A stretch of DNA of 64,000 nt from Pseudomonas sp. G34 (GCF_031119625.1 NZ_JAVHZV010000009.1:372001-436000), one strand, 5' to 3'; counted from the stretch's first letter, positions 11,986 to 21,019 are shown. The notes: generated by a model not told the origin, from the letters alone. A program made the numbers and translations.

Positions 11986-13107
11986 ATGCGATTGTCCACC
12001 TTTATCGATAAAAACATGGAGCCCATTCTGCAGGCCTGGGAGGACTTCGCGCGGACGATCAACGTCCCCGGCAGGGCGCTGGATGCCGAGGCCCTGCGCG
12101 ACCATGCGGGGCATATGCTGCGGGCCATCGTCGAGGACCTCGATACGCCGCAGAGCAGGCAACAGCAGCGGGACAAATCCCATGGCATTGGGCCTGTCAA
12201 TGATCAGCAGACGGCCGCCGAGACCCATGCCATCACGCGGCTGATGGCCGGCTTCACGCTCGATCAGATGGTCTCCGAGTACCGAGCGTTGCGAACCAGC
12301 GTGCTGAGCTTGTGGATGTCGCGGGTAAAGGCGGGGGAGGCGCTGGATATCGAGGACACGGTGCGTTTCCACGAAGCCATCGACCAGGCGCTGGCCGAGT
12401 CGATTGCCAACTATTCCCGTGCCCTGGAGGTTTCGCGCACGCTGTTTCTGGGAATATTGGGGCACGACCTGCGAAACCCGCTCAGCGCCATTCTACTGGG
12501 GGCCGACATGCTGCAGCGCAACGCAAACCTCTCTGATAAATCCGCCCATGTCGCCGGGCAGATTCATGCCAGTGCCGGGCGCGCCAACCGCATCGTAGGG
12601 GACTTGCTCGATTTCACCCGCTCTCACCTCGGATCGACTTTGCCGGTGCGTCTCCAGGCGGTCGACCTGGTTCCCGTGTGCCATCGGATCGTCAGCGAGG
12701 CGAAGGCTGCGCATCCGCTTTCGGACATTCGCTGCGATGCAACCGGTAGCGGTGTCGGGCGTTTCGATGAGGCGCGCATGGAGCAGGTCTTCTCCAACCT
12801 GATCAGCAATGCCGTTCATCATGGTGATGCTGGCTCGCCGGTCACGGTAAGTTTCACGTCGCGGGTCGAAGAATTGATCTTCACCGTTCATAACTGGGGC
12901 CAGCCCATTCCCGATGACGTGTTGCCCTTCATCTTCAATCCGATGGGGCGGTTTTCCCAGCACGCGGTCACTGACCTCGGGCCTTGCGCCGGCATGGGGT
13001 TGGGGCTGTACATCACCTCGCAGATCGTCGTGGCGCATAACGGCGAGATCGACGTGAGGTCGACGGCCGAGCACGGCACCGTCTTCGAGATCCGCTTGCC
13101 CCGATAG
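11986..13107 (+). CDS. Orphan sensor histidine kinase with RsbRD-type N-terminal domain
   Basis: A cytoplasmic kinase of 373 residues without membrane segments. Residues about 8-135 form a helical globin-like domain of the RsbRD_N type (MEPILQAWEDFARTI, ITRLMAGFTLDQMVSEYRALR). They are followed by a HisKA domain with His160 in FLGILGHDLRNPLSAI and an ATPase domain with N-box NLISNAVHHG and G-box GMGLGLYITSQIV. No response regulator is adjacent, so the partner must be elsewhere. The ATG at 11986 is preferred because similarity begins there. An upstream GTG at 11917 would add a hydrophobic 23-residue leader (VLYSALAITAIV) and cannot be excluded. Confidence 0.82.
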   Translation: MRLSTFIDKNMEPILQAWEDFARTINVPGRALDAEALRDHAGHMLRAIVEDLDTPQSRQQQRDKSHGIGPVNDQQTAAETHAITRLMAGFTLDQMVSEYRALRTSVLSLWMSRVKAGEALDIEDTVRFHEAIDQALAESIANYSRALEVSRTLFLGILGHDLRNPLSAILLGADMLQRNANLSDKSAHVAGQIHASAGRANRIVGDLLDFTRSHLGSTLPVRLQAVDLVPVCHRIVSEAKAAHPLSDIRCDATGSGVGRFDEARMEQVFSNLISNAVHHGDAGSPVTVSFTSRVEELIFTVHNWGQPIPDDVLPFIFNPMGRFSQHAVTDLGPCAGMGLGLYITSQIVVAHNGEIDVRSTAEHGTVFEIRLPR

Positions 13108-13344
13108 GCCGGCGAAACCGCGCCGGCAGTGCATCCGCACGGGCCAGGCACCCGAGCTGAGCGAGGGTTGCTGGCCCAGGCCCGGCGTGGCGCGCCGCCG
13201 TTGCCGGGCCGCCTCCCATCTCTGCTGCCGCCAACCGAGGCTCGTGCTGAGGGCTGCCGCCTGTCGTAAGCATTGCACTTGCGCCATTCACGGCCTTTCA
13301 GAGCTGTATACGCAGATGTCCTGCGTGGTTACGGGAGTGTGGTC

Positions 13345-13587
13345 ATGGCAGTCGAACATAACGAATCAGAATCCGCCTTCGAGTCTTCCAGCGACAAGGA
13401 AGTGGATACCGGCGCAGGGCACGGCTCGGGGCTGGAAAAGGCCAAGTCGGAGCCCAAGCAGGGCAGCAACGAGGCCGAAGCCAAGAAGAATCGTGTGGAA
13501 TGGAACCCGCCGGCGGGCAACCCGGGCTCGGATCAGGACGCGCTGAAAGAGCGTGATATCGGTTCTGCGAGAACGGATGAGCGTTAA
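13345..13587 (+). CDS. Small hydrophilic, probably disordered protein
   Basis: Eighty residues starting at an ATG with a GGGAG ribosome-binding site at 13333. Composition is dominated by Glu, Lys, Ser, Asn and Gly (ESAFESSSDKEVDTGAG, KAKSEPKQGSNEAEAKK), with no hydrophobic core, so it is probably intrinsically disordered. I recognise no family. Good spacing of the ribosome-binding site and a composition unlike a random high-G+C frame favour a real gene. It is isolated, about 240 bp after the kinase, and a repeat-rich region follows. Confidence 0.5.
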   Translation: MAVEHNESESAFESSSDKEVDTGAGHGSGLEKAKSEPKQGSNEAEAKKNRVEWNPPAGNPGSDQDALKERDIGSARTDER

Positions 13588-14125
13588 GTGCTTGTTCGTG
13601 GCCGGCAGGGGCTGGTTCGTTGGCGATAGCCGGGCCAGTCGATCATCCAGATGGGGGCGGGCAAGGGGCATCCAGGCCACGCCGATGATTTCGCGCGCAT
13701 GGCGCGCTCCCACGGGAGCAGGTCGGCGTGCGTGATGCCGGGCGTGGGATGGGTCGGGGCGCGTAGGTGAAACCCATCAAAATCATGATGGGTTTCACCC
13801 ATCCACAAACTGCGGATTTATCAAATGTGGGAGGGCGCCATGCGCCCGATTCGCGGGCATGGCCCGCTCCCACAGGATAAGAGGTTGGTCAACTGTAGGA
13901 TGGGTCGGGCCGCGTAGGTGAAACCCATCAAAGTCACTGCGGGCTTCATCAAGCAAGCGACTTTCCTCTCCGCTGTCAGGCCGCCGTTTCTGGCCGCGCC
14001 ATGCCGGTCGGCTGGCTTGTTGAATCTTTGCCGGTGAGCGGCATCTTTCAACATGTAACGGTCAGCCATGGCCGGCCTGCAGGCGGCTGGCGCCGCAGCT
14101 GTGCAACTCCAACAGGACGTGAACC
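13588..14125. repeat. Intergenic region with REP elements and GATGGGTTTCACC repeats
   Basis: A 538-bp stretch without a convincing gene. It contains a degenerate REP half (GGCGCGCTCCCACGGGAGCA, from 13698) and a full 49-bp palindromic REP listed separately. It also has several copies of a GTAGGTGAAACCCATCAAA / GATGGGTTTCACC motif in both orientations (around 13760-13800 and 13910-13935). These elements are typical of intergenic DNA in Pseudomonas. Confidence 0.65.
13826..13874. repeat. REP element, copy 1 (49-bp palindrome-like)
   Basis: Begins TGTGGGAG and ends CTCCCACA, with GGGCGCCATGCGCCC and GCGGGCATGGCCCGC arms. It is the exact reverse complement of 31896-31944. Such elements in Pseudomonas are mobilised by REP-associated (RAYT) transposases; none is in this window. 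Confidence 0.85.
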
Positions 14126-15469
14126 ATGCCCACCGCCAATACCCCGCCCAACCCGACCCTGAAGCGCGCCATCACGGGGTCGATGCTGACGCTGTTCATT
14201 CTCGGGGACGTGCTGGGCGCCGGTGTGTATGCGTTGGCCGGGGTGATTGCCGGGGAGGTGGGGGGCGCGGTGTGGGTGGCCTTGCTGGTGGCTCTGGGCT
14301 TTGCCCTGCTCACCGCCGGTTCGTATGCCGAGCTGGTCACCAAGTACCCCCATGCCGGCGCGTCTGCGGTGTTCGCGGCCAGGGCGTACAAGTCGCCATT
14401 GGTGTCGTTTCTGGTGGGTTTCTGCATGCTGGCGGCGGCGGTTACCAGCGCGGCGGGGTTGTCCCTGGCGTTCGCCGGGGATTACCTGGCGGCCTTCGTC
14501 GACGTTCCTGCCCATGGCGCGGCGCTGATTTTCCTGGTGGTGATCGGCCTGCTCAATGCGCGGGGCATCAAGGAGTCGCTGTCGGCCAACCTGGTGATGA
14601 CCACCATCGAGCTGTCCGGCCTGCTGCTGGTGATATTCGCCGCGGCGTGGTTCCTGCGCGGCGGTGAGGGGGATTTCAGCCGGGTGGTGGAATTCAAGGC
14701 CGGGGTCAATCCGGCCTTTGCGGTGCTGGGTGCGGCGCTGCTGGCGTTCTATTCCTTCGTGGGTTTCGAGACCTCGGCCAACCTCGCTGAGGAGATTCGT
14801 GACGTGCGCAAGACCTACCCGCGGGCGTTGTTCGGTGCGCTGATCATCGCCGGGGCGATCTACATGGCGGTGGCCGTTGGCGCTGCGCTGGTGATGCCCG
14901 TCGAGCAGTTGGCCAACTCCACGGCGCCGCTGCTGGAGGTGGTAAAGGCCTCGGGCCTGGGCATCCCACCGCAGCTGTTCGCCTTTATCGCGCTGATCGC
15001 CGTGGCCAACGGTGCGTTGCTGACCATGATCATGGCCAGCCGCCTGGCCTATGGCATGGCCCACCAGGGGCTGCTGCCGAGCGTGCTGGGCGGCGTGCTG
15101 GCCAAGCGGCGCACGCCGGCGGCGGCCATCCTGGCGACCACGGCGGTGGCCATCGTGCTGACGCTGACCGGTTCGCTGGCAACCCTGGCGCAAACCGTGG
15201 TGCTGCTGTTGCTGTTCGTGTTCATCAGCACCAACCTGGCGGTGCTGGTGCTGCGCCGTGATCAGGTGGCAGAGGAGCACTTCCGGGTGCCGACCTGGGT
15301 GCCGGTGCTGGGGGTGGCCTCGTGCCTGCTGCTGATGACCCAGCAGGATGGGCAAACCTGGCTGCGTGCCGGCGCGTTGTTGCTGGTCGGCGTGGTGCTG
15401 TACGGCATCACCCGGGCCGGCGGGGTGAGGCCGCTCAAGGCCGAGGATTACAAGGTGGTGGAGCGTTGA
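14126..15469 (+). CDS. Amino acid/polyamine permease, APC superfamily
   Basis: A 447-residue inner-membrane transporter with about 12 hydrophobic segments spread evenly over the chain. The APC N-terminal signature is present (ITGSMLTLFILGDVLGAGVYALAGVIAGEVGG), as are AYAELVTKYP-like GSYAELVTKYPHAGASAVFAARA and FVGFETSANLAEEIRDVRKTYPRALFGAL. These resemble cationic amino acid transporter relatives, but substrate cannot be assigned. The ATG at 14126 has an AGGACG ribosome-binding site. It stands alone, with repeat DNA upstream and a lipoprotein gene downstream. Confidence 0.87.
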   Translation: MPTANTPPNPTLKRAITGSMLTLFILGDVLGAGVYALAGVIAGEVGGAVWVALLVALGFALLTAGSYAELVTKYPHAGASAVFAARAYKSPLVSFLVGFCMLAAAVTSAAGLSLAFAGDYLAAFVDVPAHGAALIFLVVIGLLNARGIKESLSANLVMTTIELSGLLLVIFAAAWFLRGGEGDFSRVVEFKAGVNPAFAVLGAALLAFYSFVGFETSANLAEEIRDVRKTYPRALFGALIIAGAIYMAVAVGAALVMPVEQLANSTAPLLEVVKASGLGIPPQLFAFIALIAVANGALLTMIMASRLAYGMAHQGLLPSVLGGVLAKRRTPAAAILATTAVAIVLTLTGSLATLAQTVVLLLLFVFISTNLAVLVLRRDQVAEEHFRVPTWVPVLGVASCLLLMTQQDGQTWLRAGALLLVGVVLYGITRAGGVRPLKAEDYKVVER

Positions 15470-15644
15470 GCGGGGGTGAAACAGCACCGGTAATTAGAGT
15501 GCCATTAGCACGCCTGTGCTAATGACCGGGCCTCGATGCGGGGTTATGGTTCGGTGGTATCTCCAACGTTTTCAAGCCCTTGCGCCATTGCGGCGAGGCG
15601 ACCGTTCGTTGTGGAGCATCACTATAATCCCAAGGAAGCACACC

Positions 15645-15980
15645 ATGAAACTGCATTCCCCGGTCACCACTTTCGCGCTGCTCGGCGTCCTGTTCGTCGG
15701 CCTCGCTGGCTGCAGCAACATCAAACCATCGGAAGACAAGCTCAAGTCGCTGGCCGAGACCAATCTGGGCGAGTCGGTCAGCAGCATCGGCAATGTGCGC
15801 AACGATTCCATGCAAACCTACTTCGTGGCGCGCACCAGCTCCGGTGACTACAACTGCACGGTACCCAGCGGCGCCAGTGGCGGCGCGGCCACCATCGCCA
15901 GCTTTGGCATGATGCAGCCCCACGCGGTTTGCCAGCGCAAGGGCACCGGCAGCGGTACGCCAGCGCCGTTCGGCCAGTAG
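15645..15980 (+). CDS. Small lipoprotein of unknown function
   Basis: A 111-residue precursor with a type II signal peptide: MKLHSP, a hydrophobic stretch FALLGVLFVGL, then the lipobox GLAGC with Cys23. The mature part has a helical KPSEDKLKSLAETNLGES segment, then a sequence with two cysteines (YNCTV and HAVCQRK) that may form a disulfide in the periplasm. An AAGGAAG ribosome-binding site lies at 15632. A rho-independent terminator follows the stop. Function is not recognised. Confidence 0.75.
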   Translation: MKLHSPVTTFALLGVLFVGLAGCSNIKPSEDKLKSLAETNLGESVSSIGNVRNDSMQTYFVARTSSGDYNCTVPSGASGGAATIASFGMMQPHAVCQRKGTGSGTPAPFGQ

Positions 15981-16017
15981 CCCCACGGGCCCCTGGCCCG
16001 AAATCCGTGCCCCAGCG

Positions 16018-16048
16018 AAAAGCCCGACCAGGGATGGCCGGGCTTTTT
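16018..16048 (+). terminator. Rho-independent terminator after the lipoprotein gene
   Basis: AAAAGCCCG pairs with CCGGGCTTTTT around a short G-rich loop, followed by T residues. It lies about 40 bp after the lipoprotein stop. Confidence 0.85.
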
Positions 16049-16118
16049 CACGTCGCTCGCCTGGCTGCAGCAGCGGACAGGGCGTACCTGTCAGGCCGTG
16101 GGCCAGCCTTGCGGCGGG

Positions 16119-16214
16119 TTATTCGAGTTCGTGGAGCAGGGTGACGCCGAAGTACAGGCCGATCACCAACAGCGCCAGGAATACCACTGCCGAGCCGATC
16201 AGGAATGTAGTCAT
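16119..16214 (-). CDS. Single-pass small membrane protein, 31 residues
   Basis: A short open frame encoding one hydrophobic helix, MTTFLIGSAVVFLALLVIGL, then YFGVTLLHELE and a stop. The ATG is preceded on the minus strand by AGAAGAGG eight bases upstream, a good ribosome-binding site. It lies downstream of the DUF421 gene on the same strand (about 120 bp), so it may share its transcript. Small single-pass proteins of this kind often act as membrane-complex subunits or regulators; no function is claimed. Confidence 0.55.
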   Translation of the reverse strand: MTTFLIGSAVVFLALLVIGLYFGVTLLHELE

Positions 16215-16337
16215 GCTGCGGGCCTCTTCTTCGTTGGGGCGCCGTGTTGTCGGCGCGATAGAACGATAGAAGCTTCTCGGTGCCGATCCGTTCAGGTGAT
16301 TTTGCCCGGGCAGGGCACGCGGCTGGGTGCGCTGCCC

Positions 16338-17030
16338 TCAACGCAGCCGTTCGTGGCTCAGCGCCGGCGACCAGCTGCGCTGCGCACAGCGCGGGCAACA
16401 GGCCTGCTGCCCGCTGCTCATCGGTTGCGTGTAGCCGCAGCGCACGCAGGCATAGGTGCCCGCTTCCGGCACCTGCTGGTGTTCGCTGCGATGCGCGCCC
16501 GGCAGCACCGAAAGGCCGGGCTTCACCTCGTGTGCGGCGAAGAAGTACAGGCTCATGTCGCCATCGGTTTCCAGAATGCCAAGGCGCACCTGGCCGAGGT
16601 GCTCGACGCCTTGCTGGCGCAGTTCCATGAAGAATTCGTCGGAGGAGATGTTCAGGTGGTCCAGGCTGTTCAGTTCGTAGAGCCCGTCCTTGATGATGGT
16701 CACGGGCTTGCCTTCCATCCAGTCGGAAAAGCGCTCGCTACGGCGCATCGTCATCACCGTGGCGCGGTACAGCACCAGCAGGGTGACGAAGACCATGGCC
16801 ACTGGCAGCAATGGCACGTCGTCGTAGAACGACACGTCCCCGGCAGCCGAGCCCAGGGTGAGGATCACCACCAGCTCGAACAGCGACAACTGGCGGATAC
16901 CGCGCCGGCCGCTGACCTTGAGGAACACGAACACCACCACGAAGGCGAACAGCGCGCGAAACGCCACTTCGCCTAGAAACAACAAGGGCATATCAGCCAG
17001 CAGCATGCGCTGCCAATCGAACGCGCTCAT
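16338..17030 (-). CDS. DUF421/YetF-family membrane protein with C-terminal zinc ribbon
   Basis: A 230-residue protein. Three hydrophobic segments near the N-terminus (LLFLGEVAFRALFAFVVVFVFL, LSLFELVVILTLGSAAGDV, LLPVAMVFVTLLVLY) and the following soluble domain with EGKPVTIIKDGLYELNSLDHLNISSDEFFMELRQQG match the YetF/YcaP family. The C-terminus adds CVRCGY...CCPRC, two CxxC knuckles spaced for a rubredoxin-like zinc ribbon, which is not part of the basic family architecture. Function is unknown. The start has CGGAG about ten bases upstream. Confidence 0.82.
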   Translation of the reverse strand: MSAFDWQRMLLADMPLLFLGEVAFRALFAFVVVFVFLKVSGRRGIRQLSLFELVVILTLGSAAGDVSFYDDVPLLPVAMVFVTLLVLYRATVMTMRRSERFSDWMEGKPVTIIKDGLYELNSLDHLNISSDEFFMELRQQGVEHLGQVRLGILETDGDMSLYFFAAHEVKPGLSVLPGAHRSEHQQVPEAGTYACVRCGYTQPMSSGQQACCPRCAQRSWSPALSHERLR

Positions 17031-17371
17031 TTTTTTTCGCTCCGTGAGCCTGCCTATATGGGCTCAGACCGCCGAGTGACCGATTGGGTCGAACTCAATC
17101 ACCGCGGGGGCTGCAGCTTGGCCAGCCGGCTCATGGCAAGCGCCGACGCGGCGCCCGTGAGCAGCGCTCCAGTGCCGCGCGCGACAAATTGTTTGAACCA
17201 AGCCGGGCAGGCTTACGTCAATGCGATATCAATTTGATATCGCGCGGTTCTGATGATCTCTGTGTAGCTGGCGCTCCACGGGACGACAGGCTGGCCGTTC
17301 GATCCGGTGCACCGGGAACGACAGAGTTCCGGGCACTTTCCTGATTATCCTTTCGAGTAGTTGGAGCATCC
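17031..17371. other. Intergenic region between DUF421 gene and HBM chemoreceptor
   Basis: A 341-bp divergent promoter region with no convincing gene. Its only marked structure is the 21-bp palindrome listed separately. Confidence 0.4.
17223..17243. promoter_or_regulatory. Perfect 21-bp palindrome upstream of chemoreceptor
   Basis: GCGATATCAA, one central T, then TTGATATCGC: a perfect 10-bp inverted repeat 129 bp upstream of the HBM-type chemoreceptor start. It could be an operator; no known regulator is recognised and no terminator-like T tract follows. Confidence 0.4.
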
Positions 17372-19294
17372 ATGAATACGTGGTTTGGCAATATCAGCGT
17401 CACCCTCAAACTGGCCCTGGGCTTTGGCCTGGTGTTGCTGCTGACCATGGCCCTGGCGCTTGTCGGCTGGAACAGCCTGGGCAGCGTGGTGCAGCGCAGC
17501 GAGCGCATGGCGGATGTCAATGGAATGACTCATACCCTCACCGATCTGCGCGTCGCACGCCTGCAATATCTGCTCGCCAATGGTGGCGACGAGGAAGGCA
17601 AGGAGGTGCAGCGACAAATCCAGGCGCTTGTCCAGCGCCAGCAAGACATGCTGCCGCGCTTTCGCAACCCCGAGAACCAGCGCCTGATCAATCAGCAGAT
17701 CGAGCTGATGACTCAGTACCAGCAGGCATTCGAGAAAACCCAGGCCGCCTACCTGACCAGCCGCCAGACGCGCACCTCGATGGTCGAACTGGCCGATCGC
17801 GCCAGTGAGCTGATCGACCGTGTTCGCGAGCAAGTGGGCCGCTCGGCTGCGGGCAGCGAAACCGGCTTTGCCCGTTATCAGGCCATCGCGCGCACCGAGG
17901 ATGACGTGCAGACCCTGCGCTATAACGTGCTCACGTACACCGCCGATGTCAGCGCGCAGACCGAGCAGGCGCTGAATCAGCAGATCGAGCGAGTCGATCA
18001 GGGCCTCAATGGACTGACCAGTGTGTTCACCGGCGAGTACCGCGATGAGATCCAGCAGCTGCAGAACACGGTAAACGACTACCGCAGCCTGTTGAACACC
18101 TACCGCACGGTCACCGAGCAGCGTGTGCAGATGCGTGAAGCCATGACCGAACAGGCACGGGAAATCGTCAACGGCAGCGAGGCGCTGCTGGCCATGCAGG
18201 CCACCTTGCGTGACCAGGACACTGCTTCGGCCAACCAGATGATGATCGGCGCCACGCTGCTCGCGCTGCTGGCGGGCATCCTCTCGGCGTGGCTGATCAC
18301 CCGTCAGATCACCCGGCCGCTGCAGGAAACCCTCGAGGCTGTGGAGCGCATCGCCGGTGGTGACCTCAGCCAGACACTGCAGGTTACCCGCCGTGACGAA
18401 ATGGGCGTGCTGCAGCAGGGCATCCAGCGCATGGGCAGTACCTTGCGCGAGTTGATCGGCGGCATTCGCGATGGCGTTACCCAGATCGCCAGCGCTGCCG
18501 AGCAACTGTCGGCGGTAACCGAGCAGACCAGTGCCGGGGTCAACAGCCAGAAGGTGGAGACCGACCAGGTGGCCACCGCCATGCAGGAAATGTCCGCCAC
18601 CGTGCAGGAGGTCGCGCGCAGCGCCGCCGAGGCCTCCCAGGCCGCCGCCGATGCGGATCGCGAGGCTGGTCAGGGTGATCGTGTGGTCGCCGAGACCGTC
18701 GCCCAGATCGAGCGTCTGGCTGTCGAGGTGAGCCGCTCCAGCGAAGCCATGGGCGGGCTGCAGAATGAAAGCAAGAAGATCGGCGGGGTGATGGACGTGA
18801 TCAAGGCAGTGGCCGAGCAGACCAACCTGCTGGCCCTCAACGCGGCCATCGAAGCGGCACGGGCCGGGGAGGCCGGGCGCGGTTTTGCCGTGGTGGCGGA
18901 TGAGGTGCGCGGCCTGGCGCAACGCACGCAGAAGTCCACCGAAGAGATCGAAGGCTTGATCGCCGGCCTGCAGCAGGGCACCCAGCAGGTCGCGGCGATC
19001 ATGCAGGGCAGCCGCGAGCTGACCGACAGCAGCGTGGCACTGGCGCGCCGTGCCGGTGATGCCCTGGGCGCGATCACCAGCCGGGTATCCAACATCCAGG
19101 CGATGAACCAGCAGATCGCCGCCGCGGCCGAGCAACAGGGTGCGGTGGCCGAGGAGATCAGCCGCAGTGTGGTCAACGTGCGCGACATCTCCGAGCAGAC
19201 CGCCGAGGCCAGCGAAGAAACCGCTGCGTCGAGCGTCGAGCTGGCACGCCTGGGCAGTCAGCTGCAGACGATGGTCAGCCACTTCCGGGTGTGA
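17372..19294 (+). CDS. Methyl-accepting chemotaxis protein, helical bimodular (HBM) sensor
   Basis: A 640-residue transducer. The first membrane segment ([22 protein letters not shown]) is followed by an all-helical periplasmic domain of about 245 residues, long enough for two four-helix modules as in HBM receptors such as McpS. The second membrane segment is [24 protein letters not shown] and a signalling domain follow, with [25 protein letters not shown]. The C-terminus QTMVSHFRV is typical of Pseudomonas receptors without a CheR pentapeptide. HBM ligands known so far include organic acids; the ligand here is not predictable. GGAG precedes the ATG. Confidence 0.9.
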   Translation: MNTWFGNISVTLKLALGFGLVLLLTMALALVGWNSLGSVVQRSERMADVNGMTHTLTDLRVARLQYLLANGGDEEGKEVQRQIQALVQRQQDMLPRFRNPENQRLINQQIELMTQYQQAFEKTQAAYLTSRQTRTSMVELADRASELIDRVREQVGRSAAGSETGFARYQAIARTEDDVQTLRYNVLTYTADVSAQTEQALNQQIERVDQGLNGLTSVFTGEYRDEIQQLQNTVNDYRSLLNTYRTVTEQRVQMREAMTEQAREIVNGSEALLAMQATLRDQDTASANQMMIGATLLALLAGILSAWLITRQITRPLQETLEAVERIAGGDLSQTLQVTRRDEMGVLQQGIQRMGSTLRELIGGIRDGVTQIASAAEQLSAVTEQTSAGVNSQKVETDQVATAMQEMSATVQEVARSAAEASQAAADADREAGQGDRVVAETVAQIERLAVEVSRSSEAMGGLQNESKKIGGVMDVIKAVAEQTNLLALNAAIEAARAGEAGRGFAVVADEVRGLAQRTQKSTEEIEGLIAGLQQGTQQVAAIMQGSRELTDSSVALARRAGDALGAITSRVSNIQAMNQQIAAAAEQQGAVAEEISRSVVNVRDISEQTAEASEETAASSVELARLGSQLQTMVSHFRV

Positions 19295-19363
19295 CGGCCG
19301 ATCAGGAGCAGGGAGCGGCGGCCGTTCGCCGCTTCGCTTACCACGCACCGGCTCTATCGGGTA

Positions 19364-19400
19364 ATAAGCATTGCCTATCAAGGCTTTGGCTTTTTCCAAT
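19364..19400 (+). promoter_or_regulatory. Putative OxyR binding site upstream of katB
   Basis: Four tetranucleotides with exact 7-bp spacing, ATAA-N7-CTAT-N7-TTGG-N7-CAAT, correspond to the OxyR consensus ATAG-N7-CTAT-N7-ATAG-N7-CTAT. The first half is nearly perfect and the second is weaker. It ends 80 bp before the katB start. OxyR control of katB is established in P. aeruginosa. Confidence 0.6.
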
Positions 19401-19480
19401 TTAGCGAAGCGGCGAGCCTCTCGTAGTTTGGTGCGAGCGCATGACGCGCGAGTACTCATAAAAACGACGAGGATTCACCG

Positions 19481-21019
19481 ATGAAACCCACGACCACATG
19501 GGCGCCCGCCCTTGGTTTGCTGACTGCGGCCTTGTCCGCTTCGCTATTCAGTCTGTCGGCCCAGGCCGCGCCGTTGACCCGCGACAACGGCGCACCGGTA
19601 GGCGATAACCAGAATTCGCAGACCGCCGGCGACACCGGCCCGACCCTGCTGCAGGACGTGCAACTGATCCAGAAGCTGCAGCGTTTCGACCGCGAGCGCA
19701 TCCCCGAGCGCGTGGTGCATGCCCGCGGCACCGGCGCCCATGGCGAGTTCACCGCCACGGCGGACATCTCCGACCTGACCCGCGCCAAGGTGTTCAGCAA
19801 GGGCACCACCACCCCGGTGTTCGTGCGTTTCTCCAGCGTGGTGCACGGCAACCATTCGCCGGAAACCCTACGCGACCCGCGCGGCTTCGCCACCAAGTTC
19901 TACACCAGCGAGGGCAACTGGGACCTGGTCGGCAACAACTTCCCGACCTTCTTCATCCGCGATGCCATCAAGTTCCCGGACATGGTGCACGCCTTCAAGC
20001 CCGACCCGAACACCAACTACGGCAGCAACCGCACCCAGTTCGACTTCTTCAGCCACGTACCGGAAGCCACCCGCACCCTGACCCTGCTGTATTCCAACGA
20101 GGGCACGCCGGCCAACTACCGGCAGATGAATGGCAACAGCGTGCACGCCTACAAGCTGGTCAACGACAAGAACGAGTACCGCTACGTCAAGTTCCAGTGG
20201 CGCAGCCTGCAGGGCGTCAAGAACAACGACCCCAAGCAGACCGAGCAGATCCAGGGCAAGGACTTCAACCACATGAGCCGCGACCTGATCACCACGATCA
20301 ACGCCGGCGACTATCCCAAGTGGGACCTGTACATTCAGGTGCTCGAACCGGCTGACCTGGCCAAGTACGACTTCGACCCGCTGGACGCCACCAAGATCTG
20401 GCCGGACGTGCCCTACCAGAAGATCGGCCAGATGGTGCTGAACAAGAACCCGGACAACGTGTTCCAGGAAACCGAGCAGGTGGCCATGGCGCCGTCCAAC
20501 CTGGTGCCGGGCATCGAGCCCTCCGAGGATCGCCTGCTGCAGGGCCGGCTGTTCTCCTATGCCGACACGCAGATGTATCGCCTGGGTGCCAACCACGCGT
20601 TCCTGCCGATCAACCAGGCCAAGGTGCCGGTCAACAACGGCAACCAGGATGGCGCGGCGAACAGCGGCCACACCACCACCGAGGTGAACTACGAGCCCAG
20701 CCGCATCAACCCACGGCCGGCCAGCGAGCATGCGCGCTACAGCAACCTGCCACTGAGCGGCAGCACCGAGCAGAAGAAGATCCAGCGCGAGCAGAACTTC
20801 AAGCAGGCCGGTGAGCTGTACCGTTCCTACGACAAGAAGATGCAGGGCGACCTGATCGCCAGCCTGGGCGGCGCCCTGGCCGAGGCCGAAGACGAGAGCA
20901 AGCACATCATGCTGTCGTTCTTCTACAAGGCCGATGCGCAGTATGGCGAAGGCCTTGCCAAGGTAGCCGGTGGCGACCTGGCGCGGGTCAAGGCGCTGGC
21001 CGCCAAGCTGCAGGACTGA
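19481..21019 (+). CDS. katB: Catalase with signal peptide (KatB type)
   Basis: A monofunctional haem catalase of 512 residues that breaks down hydrogen peroxide. A cleavable signal peptide (hydrophobic core ALGLLTAALSASLFSLS, cleavage after AQA-A) indicates periplasmic export, as reported for KatB. Active-site His80 (ERVVHARGTGAHGEF), Asn153 (LVGNNFPTFFIRDA) and the proximal haem ligand Tyr360 (LFSYADTQMYRLG) are present. Length equals that of P. aeruginosa KatB. It is followed 78 bp downstream by ankB, which in P. aeruginosa forms an operon with katB and is needed for full KatB activity. An OxyR-like site lies upstream. Confidence 0.95.
   Translation: MKPTTTWAPALGLLTAALSASLFSLSAQAAPLTRDNGAPVGDNQNSQTAGDTGPTLLQDVQLIQKLQRFDRERIPERVVHARGTGAHGEFTATADISDLTRAKVFSKGTTTPVFVRFSSVVHGNHSPETLRDPRGFATKFYTSEGNWDLVGNNFPTFFIRDAIKFPDMVHAFKPDPNTNYGSNRTQFDFFSHVPEATRTLTLLYSNEGTPANYRQMNGNSVHAYKLVNDKNEYRYVKFQWRSLQGVKNNDPKQTEQIQGKDFNHMSRDLITTINAGDYPKWDLYIQVLEPADLAKYDFDPLDATKIWPDVPYQKIGQMVLNKNPDNVFQETEQVAMAPSNLVPGIEPSEDRLLQGRLFSYADTQMYRLGANHAFLPINQAKVPVNNGNQDGAANSGHTTTEVNYEPSRINPRPASEHARYSNLPLSGSTEQKKIQREQNFKQAGELYRSYDKKMQGDLIASLGGALAEAEDESKHIMLSFFYKADAQYGEGLAKVAGGDLARVKALAAKLQD

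Noticed and set aside
17084-17344. An 86-codon plus-strand frame before the HBM chemoreceptor
   Set aside because: Arg/Gly/Ala composition, no ribosome-binding site, and it spans the 21-bp palindrome.
17345-19459. A 704-codon minus-strand frame opposite the HBM chemoreceptor
   Set aside because: Antisense shadow of a clear receptor; no domain.
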